Below are positions 21,659 to 32,338 of a DNA stretch of 64,000 bases, piece by piece. The notes under the pieces were generated by a model. The model was not told the origin of the DNA. It did not search any database and saw nothing but the letters and a program-made list of their open reading frames with translations. The stretch lies in contig JANVFP010000042.1 of NCBI GenBank assembly GCA_027919835.1, positions 337,268 through 401,267 on the forward strand, in the 5' to 3' direction. The DNA is from Lentinula raphanica. Taxonomy: Eukaryota > Basidiomycota > Agaricomycetes > Agaricales > Omphalotaceae. The first letter of the stretch is position 1, and every line of letters begins with the position of its first letter. Both the position numbers and the translations under genes were made by a program.

Positions 21659-22191
21659 CATCTCTGACCTGGGTGAGGCTGCCTGCATGTCCCCTTGCTC
21701 TATTTGAGCCCTGATTTCACTATCCAGCACATTCCTCCATCTGTACAGACTATAGGCCTTCTAGAGGTGTCTCAGATACAGGAATCTGGTATGAAATTTC
21801 GCATTTTTCACCATCAAGACACTGAACAGATACCAAAGCACATCCAGACAGATCTAAGGTGATCAGACACTGTAGAAGTTGATTCCTTTGTTAGATCTTG
21901 GGTTTTTGGTGTCTCAGTGCGCTCTGATCATGTCTGATAAGCCTCTACATTGTACTGACTCTTATCTACATAGATCTAACCTTGATCTACCTGTTTTTCC
22001 TTCACCCTCCCTCCTCTCCCTCATATCATGTATGTTCTCATTGTTTGTATATATGTAGTGGTATGTAGCTACATCCTTACCTATCCTGTACCATTATGTA
22101 GCCCTCCATGATCCGCTCTGAATGTTATGGGCTTTGGCCCAGTGTTGGCTAACTTTAACTTCCTGTCCCACCTGAGTGCAAAAGGCAGAGG
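21659..22191 (+). repeat. A2 3' part, spacer and B2 of E2
   Basis: A2 resumes at 21659 and ends at 22004, the spacer runs to 22098, and B2 is 22099-22191. Recombinase sequence of E5 in reverse orientation follows at once. Confidence 0.85.
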
Positions 22192-22364
22192 CTGATATAA
22201 TCTTTAGCACCTGTAGTATAGTTCTGTTTGGTAGACTTCTCAATGGCATGGGCTTGAAGGAATAACACCAAGTCATCTAACTTGTTCAAGTCCATAGGAG
22301 GGTGAGCAGAGCGGCCTTGTCTCTTCCTCTGCTCACCCATGGCCTCTAAAAGGACTCTCTCCAT
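22192..22364 (-). pseudogene. Tyrosine recombinase of E5, N-terminal fragment
   Basis: The first 57 codons (MERVLLEAMGEQ ... TTGAKDYI), then cut by the E2 insertion, so all catalytic residues are missing. The GAKDYI variant (GARDYI elsewhere) is shared with fragment E19 at the right edge of the window, suggesting a common subfamily. It overlaps the RT end by 19 nt as in intact copies. Confidence 0.85.
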
Positions 22365-24073
22365 CGCGCCGGCAGTAGCTCTCTTGGAGGCTCAAAAGTG
22401 CGGACGCGGTAGGAGGGGAACTGGAGCTTGAAGTCATCCAGTAGGAGTCTAGATAGAAGGTCTGCCTTGATGTTGTCCTTGCCAGGAATATGACAAACTC
22501 TGATGTCAATACCAGTCTTGAGAACTATACCAGCAGTAGCTAAGAGGATGGAGTTGTGTGATGATTCTTTGACTGCAAGAGAGCTGAGCACTTGAACTGA
22601 GTCCAGGCTATCTGAGAAGAACAGTGCTCTTTTGGGTGGACTAGGTTTGGATGCAATATGATGGAGTCCTGATAGAATAGCCAGCAGCTCCCTGAAGAAG
22701 ATGTCCACTATTGGGCTGCCAGGAGCTGGATGCACTTGATAGCAAAACCCATTGCTGGCATAAACAAAGGACAGTCCTATATTGCTAGCATCAGTCCAGC
22801 ACACAAAGTCTGCTTCACTGTCACTCCATGCTTGGGCATCTACAAATCGTATCCCAATGGCAGATTTGAGCATATCAGAGAACCAGGTCAGGTCTCTATG
22901 CACTTCACCATTGATAGGGATGTGACGAAATTGAAGTGTTTTGCCACTCATTTTGCGATACATTTCTGTGAGAGCAGGCCTAGCCCATGGAAGAACATTG
23001 AGTGACCAGTTCAAAGAACCTGTGAGGTGCTGCCAGTCTCTGAGTGCAGCTTTGCGATTGGGAGATGAGAGGAATGTGTGGATGGCTTCCACAAGTCCAT
23101 CTATGGATTCCTGAGTCAAAGAGATGGAGCCTTTCATGATATCTGTCAAGAAGCCAATGATTAACAGCCAGACTCCCCAGTCTTGTTTTCTGTCTTCATA
23201 GGGGCAGTCAATCATGTCCCAAAAGACTAGAAGCTGTACTTGTCTCTTGGGATACTTCTTGCCATGAAAGGTGATGAGATTCCTCTTGAAGTCCCATCCA
23301 AAGAAATCATCCATGTAGACATGTAGATTAGGGATGCCTAGCTTCTCAGTCCCAAACCAACAGAGAAGTGCAGATACAGAGCACCAACAGCGAGGAGAGG
23401 TTCTAGTTCCAAAGACCAGTCTTCTGACAATATGAAATCTGCCTTCAACAGATACAACTTGGCACAGTTGCCAGAGAGGATGAGCAGGGAGATTGAGGAA
23501 AGCTTTAGCTACATCACTCTTGAACAGAACAAGCTCCTCATTAGGATGCTCTTTGATAACATCATTGAGCACCTGGCCAAAAGTGTGCATGTCATCATAT
23601 TTGACTTTGGCCTCATCCCTAGGTATACCATCATTGAGACCTGATGCAGTTTGGTCCATGACAATTCTGGCTTTCCCCTTCTGCCAGACTACAAACATAG
23701 GGGACACCTTCATGCCAGGTAAGAGTACAAAGTCTTCTGGTAGTGCTTCTGACCACCTCCCAGCAGCTACCTCCTGATCTCTGTGAGCTTTGAGTGCAGC
23801 AATGTCCATTTCTTCAGTGACATAATTCTCTACTTTCTGCTTGCATTCCTCTTCCCACTCTGCTTCATAGAAAGGCCAGAATCCTTCTCTCAGAGAGCGG
23901 ATTACAGAAGCAACAAAGGGTTGATTGGGATGAGTGGATAAGAGGAGTTCCAAGCGATCCACATTGAAAGGAGTCTCAACTTTGATATAACTAGACATAG
24001 AGTGCAAAGTAGCAAGAATTTGAGGATTGTTCAAGAGATGTTCAGGAGGTGAAGGCAGAGGAGGTGCAGTCAT
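22346..24073 (-). CDS. Reverse transcriptase / RNase H (E5)
   Basis: An intact 575-aa frame with KSDVAKAF, YMDD, the RNase H TDAS, RELL and FSDS boxes and the GKDNIKADLLSR block. It has small differences from E4, such as CHIPGKD for RHIPGKD and IATAGI-type changes near 510. Its own gag and recombinase are cut by other insertions, so this enzyme could at most act on other copies if it is expressed. The start is the first ATG after the gag stop. Confidence 0.88.
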   Translation of the reverse strand: MTAPPLPSPPEHLLNNPQILATLHSMSSYIKVETPFNVDRLELLLSTHPNQPFVASVIRSLREGFWPFYEAEWEEECKQKVENYVTEEMDIAALKAHRDQEVAAGRWSEALPEDFVLLPGMKVSPMFVVWQKGKARIVMDQTASGLNDGIPRDEAKVKYDDMHTFGQVLNDVIKEHPNEELVLFKSDVAKAFLNLPAHPLWQLCQVVSVEGRFHIVRRLVFGTRTSPRCWCSVSALLCWFGTEKLGIPNLHVYMDDFFGWDFKRNLITFHGKKYPKRQVQLLVFWDMIDCPYEDRKQDWGVWLLIIGFLTDIMKGSISLTQESIDGLVEAIHTFLSSPNRKAALRDWQHLTGSLNWSLNVLPWARPALTEMYRKMSGKTLQFRHIPINGEVHRDLTWFSDMLKSAIGIRFVDAQAWSDSEADFVCWTDASNIGLSFVYASNGFCYQVHPAPGSPIVDIFFRELLAILSGLHHIASKPSPPKRALFFSDSLDSVQVLSSLAVKESSHNSILLATAGIVLKTGIDIRVCHIPGKDNIKADLLSRLLLDDFKLQFPSYRVRTFEPPRELLPARWRESF

Positions 24074-24203
24074 AGTAGATGTGATACTGGGAGGAATGAT
24101 ATTACAAGAGGAACTAGAAGAAGACCAAAGATAACCACGTCTAAAACGTGGGTTTGAAGCAGATTGGGTAGAGTCCAAAGCATGCTTTGTACCAGCCAGA
24201 GAT

Positions 24204-24421
24204 TTAGGCCCTTGAAGAGCGCTTTCTACTCTCTCTGCGACGCTTCTGGAGCTGGTCATAGCAGGACTGGTTGTCAATGGCTCTGTGCTGTTCCCCACAC
24301 TCACTGCAGTAGCCATGCTTCCTGTTATTAGGACAGGGCTCTGAACACCTCTTCTCATTCCAAAGGATGCAAGGTGTGTCACGACGCTTTGAACTGGAAG
24401 AGGAAGATGATGAACTACTAC
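24204..24421 (-). pseudogene. gag of E5, C-terminal fragment
   Basis: The last ~72 residues of Gag: part of the polySer run, the two-part Cys/His cluster and the basic tail. The rest is cut off by E6, whose left terminus TCGACATG begins at 24422. A local ATG at 24443 on this strand lies in E6 terminal sequence and is accidental. Confidence 0.82.
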
Positions 24422-25549
24422 TCGACATGAAGGCGGATTCCAAGGGTAGGGAGCCTTTCTGCAGGCCTCTGCAAACAACAGATCATCTCCCAGCAATTAT
24501 AGTGCACTATTCATCACAACAGGTATGTACATGAAGGTCTTCACCTTCATCATACCTAATGTGTACATGAATACACTTAATTGCTGGCTACCCTCAAGAG
24601 CTCTTGCCACTATACTGTGCACGCATACAGAGCTCTATTGCCCCTACAAGTTGTCCACTATGACCTAGTGATGATACCCAGTCTGTGTGGAGTTATGCAC
24701 ACTTTTTCACCAAAGTGCTCAGAATCTTCTGATAGAGCTTTTGATTTACATTTCGCTCTACACCATGCAGTTCTGGATGGATCCCTTAGGTGTCTTAAGT
24801 GAAAATGTGCGGCTCCATGTCCTCTTCGGGATGAGAACAAATTTGAAGGCATTTGGTTCACTGGTTCTCCCGCAATCGTCATTTCGAGTTGCACACTCAA
24901 AACACAAAAAGCGGACTTGAGTGTTATTTCACTCCCAGAGTCTCTAGATCACTCTGGACCATGTCTAGACACATCACATGGGTCTCTGGATATATTTCGG
25001 ACATTTCCAGCGCTTATGGGGCGCTTGGATCATCAGCTGATAGCTGCACATGGTCCCATCTTCACATGCATCAGGCATATCATGATGGGGTTGATCTGGT
25101 CCTGATGGTGGCTGTTACAGGTGCCAGAGGTCTGAGCAGAGGCCTGTAAAAGCGAGTTTCATCATCAGTTTTTGATCTCCCATTCTTCCTTTCCTTCCCC
25201 CACCATCTTTGACCTGGGTGAGGCTGCCTGCATGTCCCCTTGCTCTATTTGAGCTCTGATTTCACTATCCAGCACATTCCTCCATCTGTACAGACTATAG
25301 GCCTTCCAGAGGTGTCTCAGATACAGGAATCTGGTATGAAATTTCGCATTTTTCACCATCAAGACACTGAACAGACATCAAAGCACATCCAGACAGATCT
25401 AAGGTGATCAGACACTCTAGGAGTTGATTCCTTTGTTAGATCTTGGGTTTTTGGTGTCTCAGTGCGCTCTGATCATGTCTGATAAGCCTCTACATTGTAC
25501 TAACCCTTATCTACATAGATCTAACCTTGATCTGCCTGTTTTTTCTTCA
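24422..25549 (+). repeat. A1 repeat (left terminus) of E6
   Basis: Full 1128-bp A repeat, followed by the leader and the gag ATG at 25594. Confidence 0.88.
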
Positions 25550-25593
25550 TTCTCCTGCTCTCCCTGAGCACCATCTTCATCTCAACACTCTGT

Positions 25594-26335
25594 ATGGCTC
25601 CCCATCGCTCTGAATCACCAGATCCTCTTGCTATCCATGCTGCTACACCCTCCATGTCCAAATCTAGCCAGATCCATGCTGATCAGGCCTCATCTAAGCC
25701 CTTCAGACACCTTGATCTTGCTCAAACTCTCCCCAAGTCCTTATCCACCAAGATCAGAGCAGATCAGAGTGCTTCTGAGGCCTCTAACTCCCTCAATCCT
25801 GCACAAACTCGCCTCAAACCCTTATCTGATCAGATCAGGCCAGATCAGGCCAGATCAAAGTTGCTCCCTTCTTCTCAAAAGTCCTCTAGCATGTCCTCTC
25901 ACTCTCAGATCCCCTCTAGCTCGCTTCCTGGGCGCTCCATGGGCGCTTCTAGCTCCTCTAAACAGGGTAGAGCTCATGTCCACTTCAGGTCTGTGTCTCC
26001 TCATCCCTCTGATGTTCCATCTTCCTCTGCTGCTCCCCACTTGTCACCTCCTCCCTCCCTTGCTGCCAGGCTCTCTGATGACCCTGAGCAAGCTCTGGAG
26101 TTTCAGGCAGTCAGTGAACAAGCCAGGACTTTGCAGGAAGTTATTGAACAGTTCAGAAATGAGGAGATCAATGCTATGGAAGCCTTTAGGGCTATTAGAG
26201 ATATATCATCCAATGATCCTGTTGTTATCCCAAGACTATGTGTCTCAGATCATGGATATTCAGAGAGAGACCAATCAGTTTAAGAGAGACAAACTCAAGG
26301 GAAGGATGCGACTTTCAGCTGATCAGGAATGCTGT
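25594..26335 (+). pseudogene. gag of E6, 5' part
   Basis: Matches Gag residues 1 to about 247. A one-base insertion near 26224 (GTTGTTATCCC for GTTGTATCCC) shifts the frame. More small changes cluster in the last 50 bp before the inserted transposon (AACTCAAGGG for AACTCAAAGGG, CAGGAATGC for CAGAATGC), an unusual density for this otherwise well-kept family. They may be decay, footprints or poor base calls. Confidence 0.82.
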
Positions 26336-26340
26336 CATTT

Positions 26341-27227
26341 AGATAGGACAAGACCTGAAATCCCCTATCTAACATGCTGAAAATCCCCGGGAATTCCCCA
26401 ATGGGATGTCCCATTCAGCTGGGATGTCCCAGGTGGGATGTCCCTATGGCCTGGGAGGTCCCATGTAGGATGTTCTCTATGACTTGGGATGTCCCATGTG
26501 GGATGTCCTTATAGCCTGGGCTGTCCCAGGTAAGATGTTGCTATGGCCTGGGATGTCCCATGTGGGATGTCCCTATGGATGTGGGATGTCCCATGTGGGA
26601 TATCCCTATGGCCTGGGATGTCTTGTTCCTCATGTCTGGGACATCCCCTCACTTGGTATGTCTCTTTAGCTGGCATATCTCTCTGACCTGTCATGTACTC
26701 AATGCTGATTACATAACCTACCAATCTTGAATGAAAAACTTAGAACAGTGGCATAGTGTGTTATACTCAATATACACAACTATCACTAGGTACACACTCA
26801 ATATACTTATTATATTTAATAATGAAAGAATTTGGAACAGTCATCACTGTGTGATATAATTAACACACTCAACATCCATCATAGTTAAAATACTTGCACA
26901 AAAGATACATTGATACACTTGACTGTACAGAGAACAGGCAGAAAATTCAGAGCAGTGTTATCACTCATGACATTCATTGCACACAGTACTTCATAAGTAA
27001 GTATGGTTGGAACATTATTATACCATGATACACATATAACAACGAGTTTTGGGTGCTTATGGGCGCTTATTTTGCGTTTTTTGACTTGAAATGCATGAAT
27101 ACCACACTCAATAATTTTTGTGTGGGCTTTATATTGTGTCAGGCTGTTGTCTATATCATAATCCCTTAGAAACAATTCGGAGAACTCAGAAATACAGCCT
27201 GTGGGGCAGGCTATGTCATGATCTTTT
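26341..27227 (+). repeat. Left inverted arm of the foldback element
   Basis: 887 bp complementary to the right arm. The outer ~350 bp is repeat-rich; the inner part shares with the right arm a block ending GCCTGTGGGGCAGGCTAT. Confidence 0.8.
26395..26650 (+). repeat. Subterminal tandem repeats, left arm
   Basis: Degenerate copies of GGGATGTCCCA with TATGGCCTGG or close variants, alternating with GTGGGATGTCC. Each unit is itself partly palindromic. Confidence 0.8.
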
Positions 27228-27594
27228 ATACTTCAGCAGTGTTTTATGTAAATGACAATGCATATATCCATATAATGCAGGGACATTGAAGCTGTCTCAT
27301 GGGGAGAGCACTCCTACAGCTTACTGACAGTGTTTTCAACATGATTCAGATACTCACAATGACCATTGGACTCTCTTAGATATATTTACATATTTCATGT
27401 ATACTAGTGATATGTAGACTTGCATGCAACTCCAGATGTCATATTCAATGACTCCAATTGTGAATCTCTCAGCTGTATGACATAGAGTAAGCATAGAATA
27501 GGCTGTAAAATAAATCTTTTGATGACCCAGTAGTGGTTTGACTTCATAACATGGGTGTATGCATTGTGATTTGAACAATGCACTGTTAAATCAC
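27228..27594. other. Unique centre of the foldback element
   Basis: 367 bp of AT-rich sequence between the arms. I see no gene, RNA or known motif here. Confidence 0.6.
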
Positions 27595-28655
27595 AAAAGA
27601 TCATGATATAGCCTGCCCCACAGGCTGTATTTCTGAGTTCTCCGAATTGTTTCTAAGGGATTATGATATAGACAACAGTCTGACACAATATAAAGCCCAC
27701 ACAAAAATTATTGAGTGTGGTATTCATGCATTTCAAGTCAAAAAACGCAAAATAAGCGCCCATAAGCACCCAAAACTCGTTGTTATATGTGTATCATGGT
27801 ATAATAATGTTCAACCATACTTACTTATGAAGTACTGTGTGCAATGAATGTCATGAGTGATAACACTGCTCTGAATTTCTGCCTGTTCTCTGTACAGTCA
27901 AGTGTATCAATGTATCTTTTGTGAAAGTGTTTTAACTATGATGGATGTTGAGTGTGTTAATTATATCACACAGTGATGACTGTTCCAAATTCTTTCATTA
28001 TCAAATATAATGAGTATATTGAGTGTGTACCTAGTGATAGTTGTGTATATTGAGTATAACACACTATGCCACTGTTCTAAGTTTTTCATTCAAGATTAAT
28101 AGGTTATGTAATCAGCATTGAGTACATGAACAGGTCAGAGAGATATGCCAGCTAAAGAGACATACCAGGTGAGGGGATGTCCCAGACATGAGGAACAAGA
28201 TATCCCAGGCCATACGGATATCCCACATGGGACATCCCAGCACATGGGACATCCCAGGCCATAGCAACATCTTACCTGGGACAGCCCAGGCTATAAGGAC
28301 ATCCCCCATGGGACATCCCAAGTCATAGGAACATCCTACATGGGACCTCCCAGGCCATAGGGACATCCTACATGGGACCTCCCAGGCCATAGGACATCCC
28401 ACCTGGGACATCCCAGGCCATAGCAACATCTTACCTGGGACAGCCCAGGCTATAAGGACATCCCCCATGGGACATCCCAGGTCATAGGGACATCCCACCT
28501 GGGACATCCCAAGTCATAGGAACATCCTACATGGGACCTCCCAGGCCATAGGGACATCCCACCTGGGACATCCCAGCTGAGTGGGACATCCCATTGGGGA
28601 ATTCCCGGGGATTTTCAGCATGTTAGATAGGGGATTTTCAGGTCTTGTCCTATCT
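27595..28655 (-). repeat. Right inverted arm of the foldback element
   Basis: 1061 bp, longer than the left arm because its subterminal tandem array has more copies. Confidence 0.8.
28160..28600 (-). repeat. Subterminal tandem repeats, right arm
   Basis: Many copies of GGGACATCCCAGGCCATA and variants, including a larger duplicated block around AGCAACATCTTACCTGGG (near 28263 and 28422). It is an expanded version of the left array. Confidence 0.8.
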
Positions 28656-28686
28656 AATATGATACCTTTTGGTGGTTGCCTAAAGT

Positions 28687-29736
28687 GAGGATGCTGGTGT
28701 TTCAGCTGATCAGAATGCTGTCTCTCATGAGGATGCTGTCAATGAGGCTGCTTGGGCTAGCATGCAAGCCCAGATTCAGGACTTGGATGATGAGCAAGCC
28801 CAGCTTGACTCTGGTGCTTCTGCTCAAGATCCAGAGCCTATTCTACAGGCTGGGAGAGATGCCTTGGCTAGGCTTCTTGCCTCTCCTGTCAAACCTGCTC
28901 CTACTGCTTCAATGCTTCCTGCTGCACTCCTTGAGGCTGCTCCTCACTTGGCCCATCTGTCAGGGCCTACATCTCTTCCTGCTCATGTGCAGAAGACTTG
29001 GGAACTCAAGAATCTATTTGCTGCTGAGAGCAATCTGGACCCTGTTGTATCACTATTGGCTGCTCAGCCTTTCTCTGACCCTCTCCCTGTCTCTCTGTTG
29101 CACCTCATTGTCAAAGATCGCTTGGTTGACTTTGACAAAGTCTATGCTGCACTGGTCAGCTTCTCTTCAGCTACCTATGATGATAGCAGAGACTTTGGCT
29201 CAGAGTACAAGCTGGTTCGTAAGGACCAAGTACTCAAGTCTATGCCTGTCACTTCAGAGTCTCAATGGCTCCGAGTTTTTGATGCATGGACTGCTCCTTT
29301 GCTCAAGATTTATCCACATAGAAAAATTGAGCTGGAGACATACAAATCTCAAATTATGGAGTACTTCAGATCTTCACCTTATGATCTATCTGTGGCTATC
29401 AGAGTTGATAAAGAAGCTAGGCAGAAGGCTGCCAACACTCCCTTTGATCTGGGCAATCCAGAGAGCTTCCACACTCTTCTGCTCAAAGAGTTGTTATCTG
29501 CTAGGAAGAGGCCTTCTGGTGGTAGTTCATCATCTTCCTCTTCCAGTTCAAAGCGTCGTGACACACCTTGCATCCTTTGGAATGAGAAGAGGTGTTCAGA
29601 GCCCTGTCCTAATAACAGGAAGCATGGCTACTGCAGTGAGTGTGGGGAACAGCACAGAGCCATTGACAATCAATCCTGTTATGACCAGCTCCAGAAGCGT
29701 CGCAGAGAGAGTAGAAAGCGCTCTTCAAGGGCCTAA
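28687..29736 (+). pseudogene. gag of E6, 3' part
   Basis: Resumes Gag at about residue 236 and runs to the normal stop with the Cys/His cluster and basic tail. The first 36 bp (28687-28722) repeat, imperfectly, the last 36 bp before the transposon (26301-26336). The frame is open, but its start is separated from the N-terminal part by 2.3 kb. Confidence 0.82.
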
Positions 29737-29866
29737 ATCTCTGGCTGGTACAAAGCATCCTCTGGACTCTTCCCAATCTACTTCAAATCCACGTTTTAGA
29801 TGTGGCTATCTATGGTCTTCTTCTAGTGCATCTTGTAATATCATTCCTCCCAGTATTACATCTACA

Positions 29867-30525
29867 ATGACTGCACCTCCTCTACCTTCACCTCCTGAAC
29901 ATCTTTTGAACAATCCTCAAATTCTTGCTACTTTGCACTCTATGGCTAGTCATATCAAAGTTGAAACTCCCTTCAATGTGGATCGCTTAGAACTCCTCTT
30001 GTCCACTCATCCTAATCAGCCCTTTGTTGCTTCTGTCATTCGCTCACTGAGAGAAGGATTCTGGCCCTTCTATGAAGCAGAGTGGGAAGAGGAATGCAAG
30101 CAGAAAGTAGAGAATTATGTCACTGAGGAAGTGGATATTGCTGCACTCAAAGCTCACAGAGATCAGGAGGTTGCTGCTGGGAGGTGGTCAGAAGCACTAC
30201 CAGAAGATTTTGTACTATTACCTGGCATGAAAGTTTCCCCTATGTTTGTAGTCTGGCAGAAGGGGAAAGCCAGAGTTGTCATGGACCAAACTGCATCAGG
30301 TCTCAATGATGGTATTCCTAGAGAGGAGGCCAAAGTCAAATATGATGACATGCACACTTTTGGCCAGGTGCTCAATGATGTTATCAAAGAGCATCCTAAT
30401 GAGGAGCTTGTGCTATTCAAGAGTGATGTAGCCAAAGCTTTCCTCAATCTCCCTGCTCATCCTCTCTGGCAACTTTGTCAAGTTGTATCTGTTGAAGGAA
30501 GATTTCATATTGTCAGGAGATTAGT
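29867..30525 (+). pseudogene. RT of E6, N-terminal fragment
   Basis: RT residues 1 to about 219, including KSDVAKAF with its catalytic Asp but not YMDD. At 30525 (GGAGATTAGTG) it switches to gag sequence of E7, by chance without a stop, giving a long open frame that mixes RT and the gag alternate frame. I read this as a rearrangement, not a fusion gene. Confidence 0.85.
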
Positions 30526-31166
30526 GCATGCTATGGAAGCCTTTAGGGCTATTAGAGATATATCATCCAATGATCCTGTTGTATCCCAAGACTATGTGTC
30601 TCAGATCATGGATATTCAGAGAGAGACCAATCAGTTTAAGAGAGACAAACTCAAAGGGAAGGAGGCTGCTGTTTCAGCTGATCAGAATGCTGTCTCTCAT
30701 GAGGATGCTGTCAATGAGGCTGCTTGGGCTAGCATGCAAGCTCAGATTCAGGACCTGGATGATGAGCCAGCCCAGCTTGATTCTGGTGCTTCTCCTCAAA
30801 ATTCAGAGCCTATTCTACAGGCTGGGAGAGATGCTTTGGCTAGGCTTCTTGCCTCTCCTGTCAAACCTGCTCCTACTGCTTCAATGCTTCCTCCTTCACT
30901 TCTTGAGGCTGCTCCTCACTTGGCCCATCTGTCAGGGCCTACATCTCTTCCTGCTCATGTACAGAAGACTTGGGAGCTCAAGAATCTATTTGCTGCTGAG
31001 AGCAATCTGGACCCTGTTGTATCACTATTGGCTGCTCAGCCTTTCTCTGACCCTCTCCCTGTCTCTCTGTTGCACCTCATTGTCAAAGATCGCTTTGTTG
31101 ACTTTGACAAAGTCTATGCTGCCTTGGTTAGCTTCTCTTCATCTACCCATGATGATAGCAGAGACT
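30526..31166 (+). pseudogene. gag fragment of E7, first part
   Basis: Gag residues ~193-404, beginning at AMEAFRAIRDISS and running through the linker into the globular part. It has changes such as DEPAQL for DEQAQL and PPSLLEA for PAALLEA, so it is a distinct copy from E6. It lacks a start codon context and the Cys/His cluster. Confidence 0.8.
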
Positions 31167-32294
31167 TCGACATGAAGGCGGATTCCAAGGGTAGGGAGCC
31201 TTTCTGCAGGCCTCTGCAAACAACAGATCATCTCCCAGTAATTATAGTGCACTATTCATCACAACAGGTATATACATGAAGGTCTTCACCTTCATCATAC
31301 CTAATGTGTACATGAATACACTTAATTGCTGGCTACCCTCAAGAGCTCTTGCCACTATACTGTGCACGCATACAGAGCTCTATTGCCCCTACAAGTTGTC
31401 CACTACGACCTAGTGATGATACCCAGTCTATGTGGAGTTATGCACACTTTTTCACCAAAGTGCTCAGAATCTTCTGATAGAGCTTTTGATTTACATTTTG
31501 CTCTACACCATGCAGTTCTGGATGGATCCCTTAGGTGTCTTAGGTGAAAATGTGCGACTCCATGTCCTCTTCGGGATGAGAACAAATTTGAAGGCATTTG
31601 GTTCACTGGTTCTCCCGCAATTGTCATTTCGAGTTGCACACTCAAAACACAAAAAGCGGACTTGAGTGTTATTTCACTCCCAGAGCCTCTAGATCACTCT
31701 GGACCATGCCTAGACACATCACATGGGTCTCTGGCAATATTTTGGACATTCCTAGCGCTTATGGGGCGCTTGGATCATCAGCTGATAGCTGCACATGATA
31801 CCATCTTCACATGCATCAGGCATATCATGATGGGGTTGATCTGGTCCTGATGGTGGCTGTTACAGGTGCCAGAGGTCTGAGCAGAGGCCTGTAAAAGCGA
31901 GTTTGCCCATCAGTTTTTGATCTCCCATTCTTCCTTTCCTTCCCCCACCATCTCTGACCTGGGTGAGGCTGCCTGCATGTCCCCTTGCTCTATTTGAGCC
32001 CTGATTTCACTCTCCAGCACATTCCTCCATCTGTACAGACTACAGGCCTTCCAGAGGTGTCTCAGATACAGGAATCTGGTATGAAATTTCGCATTTGTCA
32101 CCATCAAGACACTGAACAGACATCAAAGCACATCCAGACAGATCTAAGGAGATCAGACACTCTAGGAGTTGATTCCTTTGTTAGATCTTGGGTTTTTGGT
32201 GTCTCAGTGCGCTCTGATCATGTCTGATAAGCCTCTACATTGTACTAACTCTTATCTACATAGATCTAACCTTGATCTGCCTGTTTTTCCTTCA
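31167..32294 (+). repeat. A repeat (left terminus) of E8
   Basis: Full 1128 bp. Variants such as TTGCCCATCAG for TTTCATCATCAG near 31904 are shared with A repeats of E10 and E14 and mark a subfamily. Confidence 0.88.
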
Positions 32295-32338
32295 TCCTCC
32301 TGCTCTCCCTGAGCACCATCTTCATCTCAACACTCTGT

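Larger units (their letters stand above)
1691..22191 (+). mobile_element. E2: Ngaro-type YR retrotransposon, split by E3 and E4
   Basis: Segments 1691-3268, 9824-14354 and 21659-22191 join into one element: A1 3' part (to 2164), gag, RT, recombinase, B1 (13480-13572), A2 (13573-14354 plus 21659-22004, together 1128 bp), spacer and B2 (22099-22191). The left end lies outside the window beyond E1. Its right end joins recombinase sequence of E5. Several frameshifts in RT and recombinase mark it as an older copy. Confidence 0.85.
22192..24421 (-). mobile_element. E5: Ngaro-type YR retrotransposon, internal part
   Basis: Minus-strand segment with the recombinase N-terminus, complete RT/RNase H and the gag C-terminus. 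It is cut at one side by the right end of E2 (22191/22192) and at the other by the left end of E6 (24421/24422). The remaining parts are not seen in the window. Confidence 0.85.
26336..28661. mobile_element. Long-inverted-repeat (foldback-like) non-autonomous DNA transposon
   Basis: Two inverted arms (about 26341-27227 and 27595-28655) enclose a unique 367-bp centre. The ends read AGATAGGACAAGACCTGAAA on one strand and its complement on the other. Each arm has an outer block of GGGATGTCCCA-type tandem repeats and an inner AT-rich block. No transposase frame is visible; the only notable open frames are mirror images in the two arms. A 25-bp stretch of unknown origin follows at 28662-28686. It sits in gag of E6. 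Confidence 0.8.
24422..30525 (+). mobile_element. E6: Ngaro-type YR retrotransposon, broken
   Basis: Left end intact (A1 24422-25549), then gag split by a long-inverted-repeat transposon (26336-28661), then the RT N-terminal part up to 30525. There the sequence jumps to gag sequence of another copy (E7). No recombinase or right end is linked to it. Confidence 0.8.

Noticed and set aside
26885..27175. A 96-codon protein found in both arms of the foldback element
   Set aside because: The two copies are mirror images of one inverted repeat, the second is truncated, and there is no recognisable domain.
26341..28655. The palindrome as a simple assembly artefact
   Set aside because: The arms differ in length and in several bases and enclose a unique centre, which is unlike a mirrored misassembly; read checks are still needed at the borders.
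28676..31279. An 867-codon fusion gene of RT and gag
   Set aside because: It is a chance in-frame join of two element copies, with the second half read in the non-gag frame, and it ends in terminal-repeat sequence.
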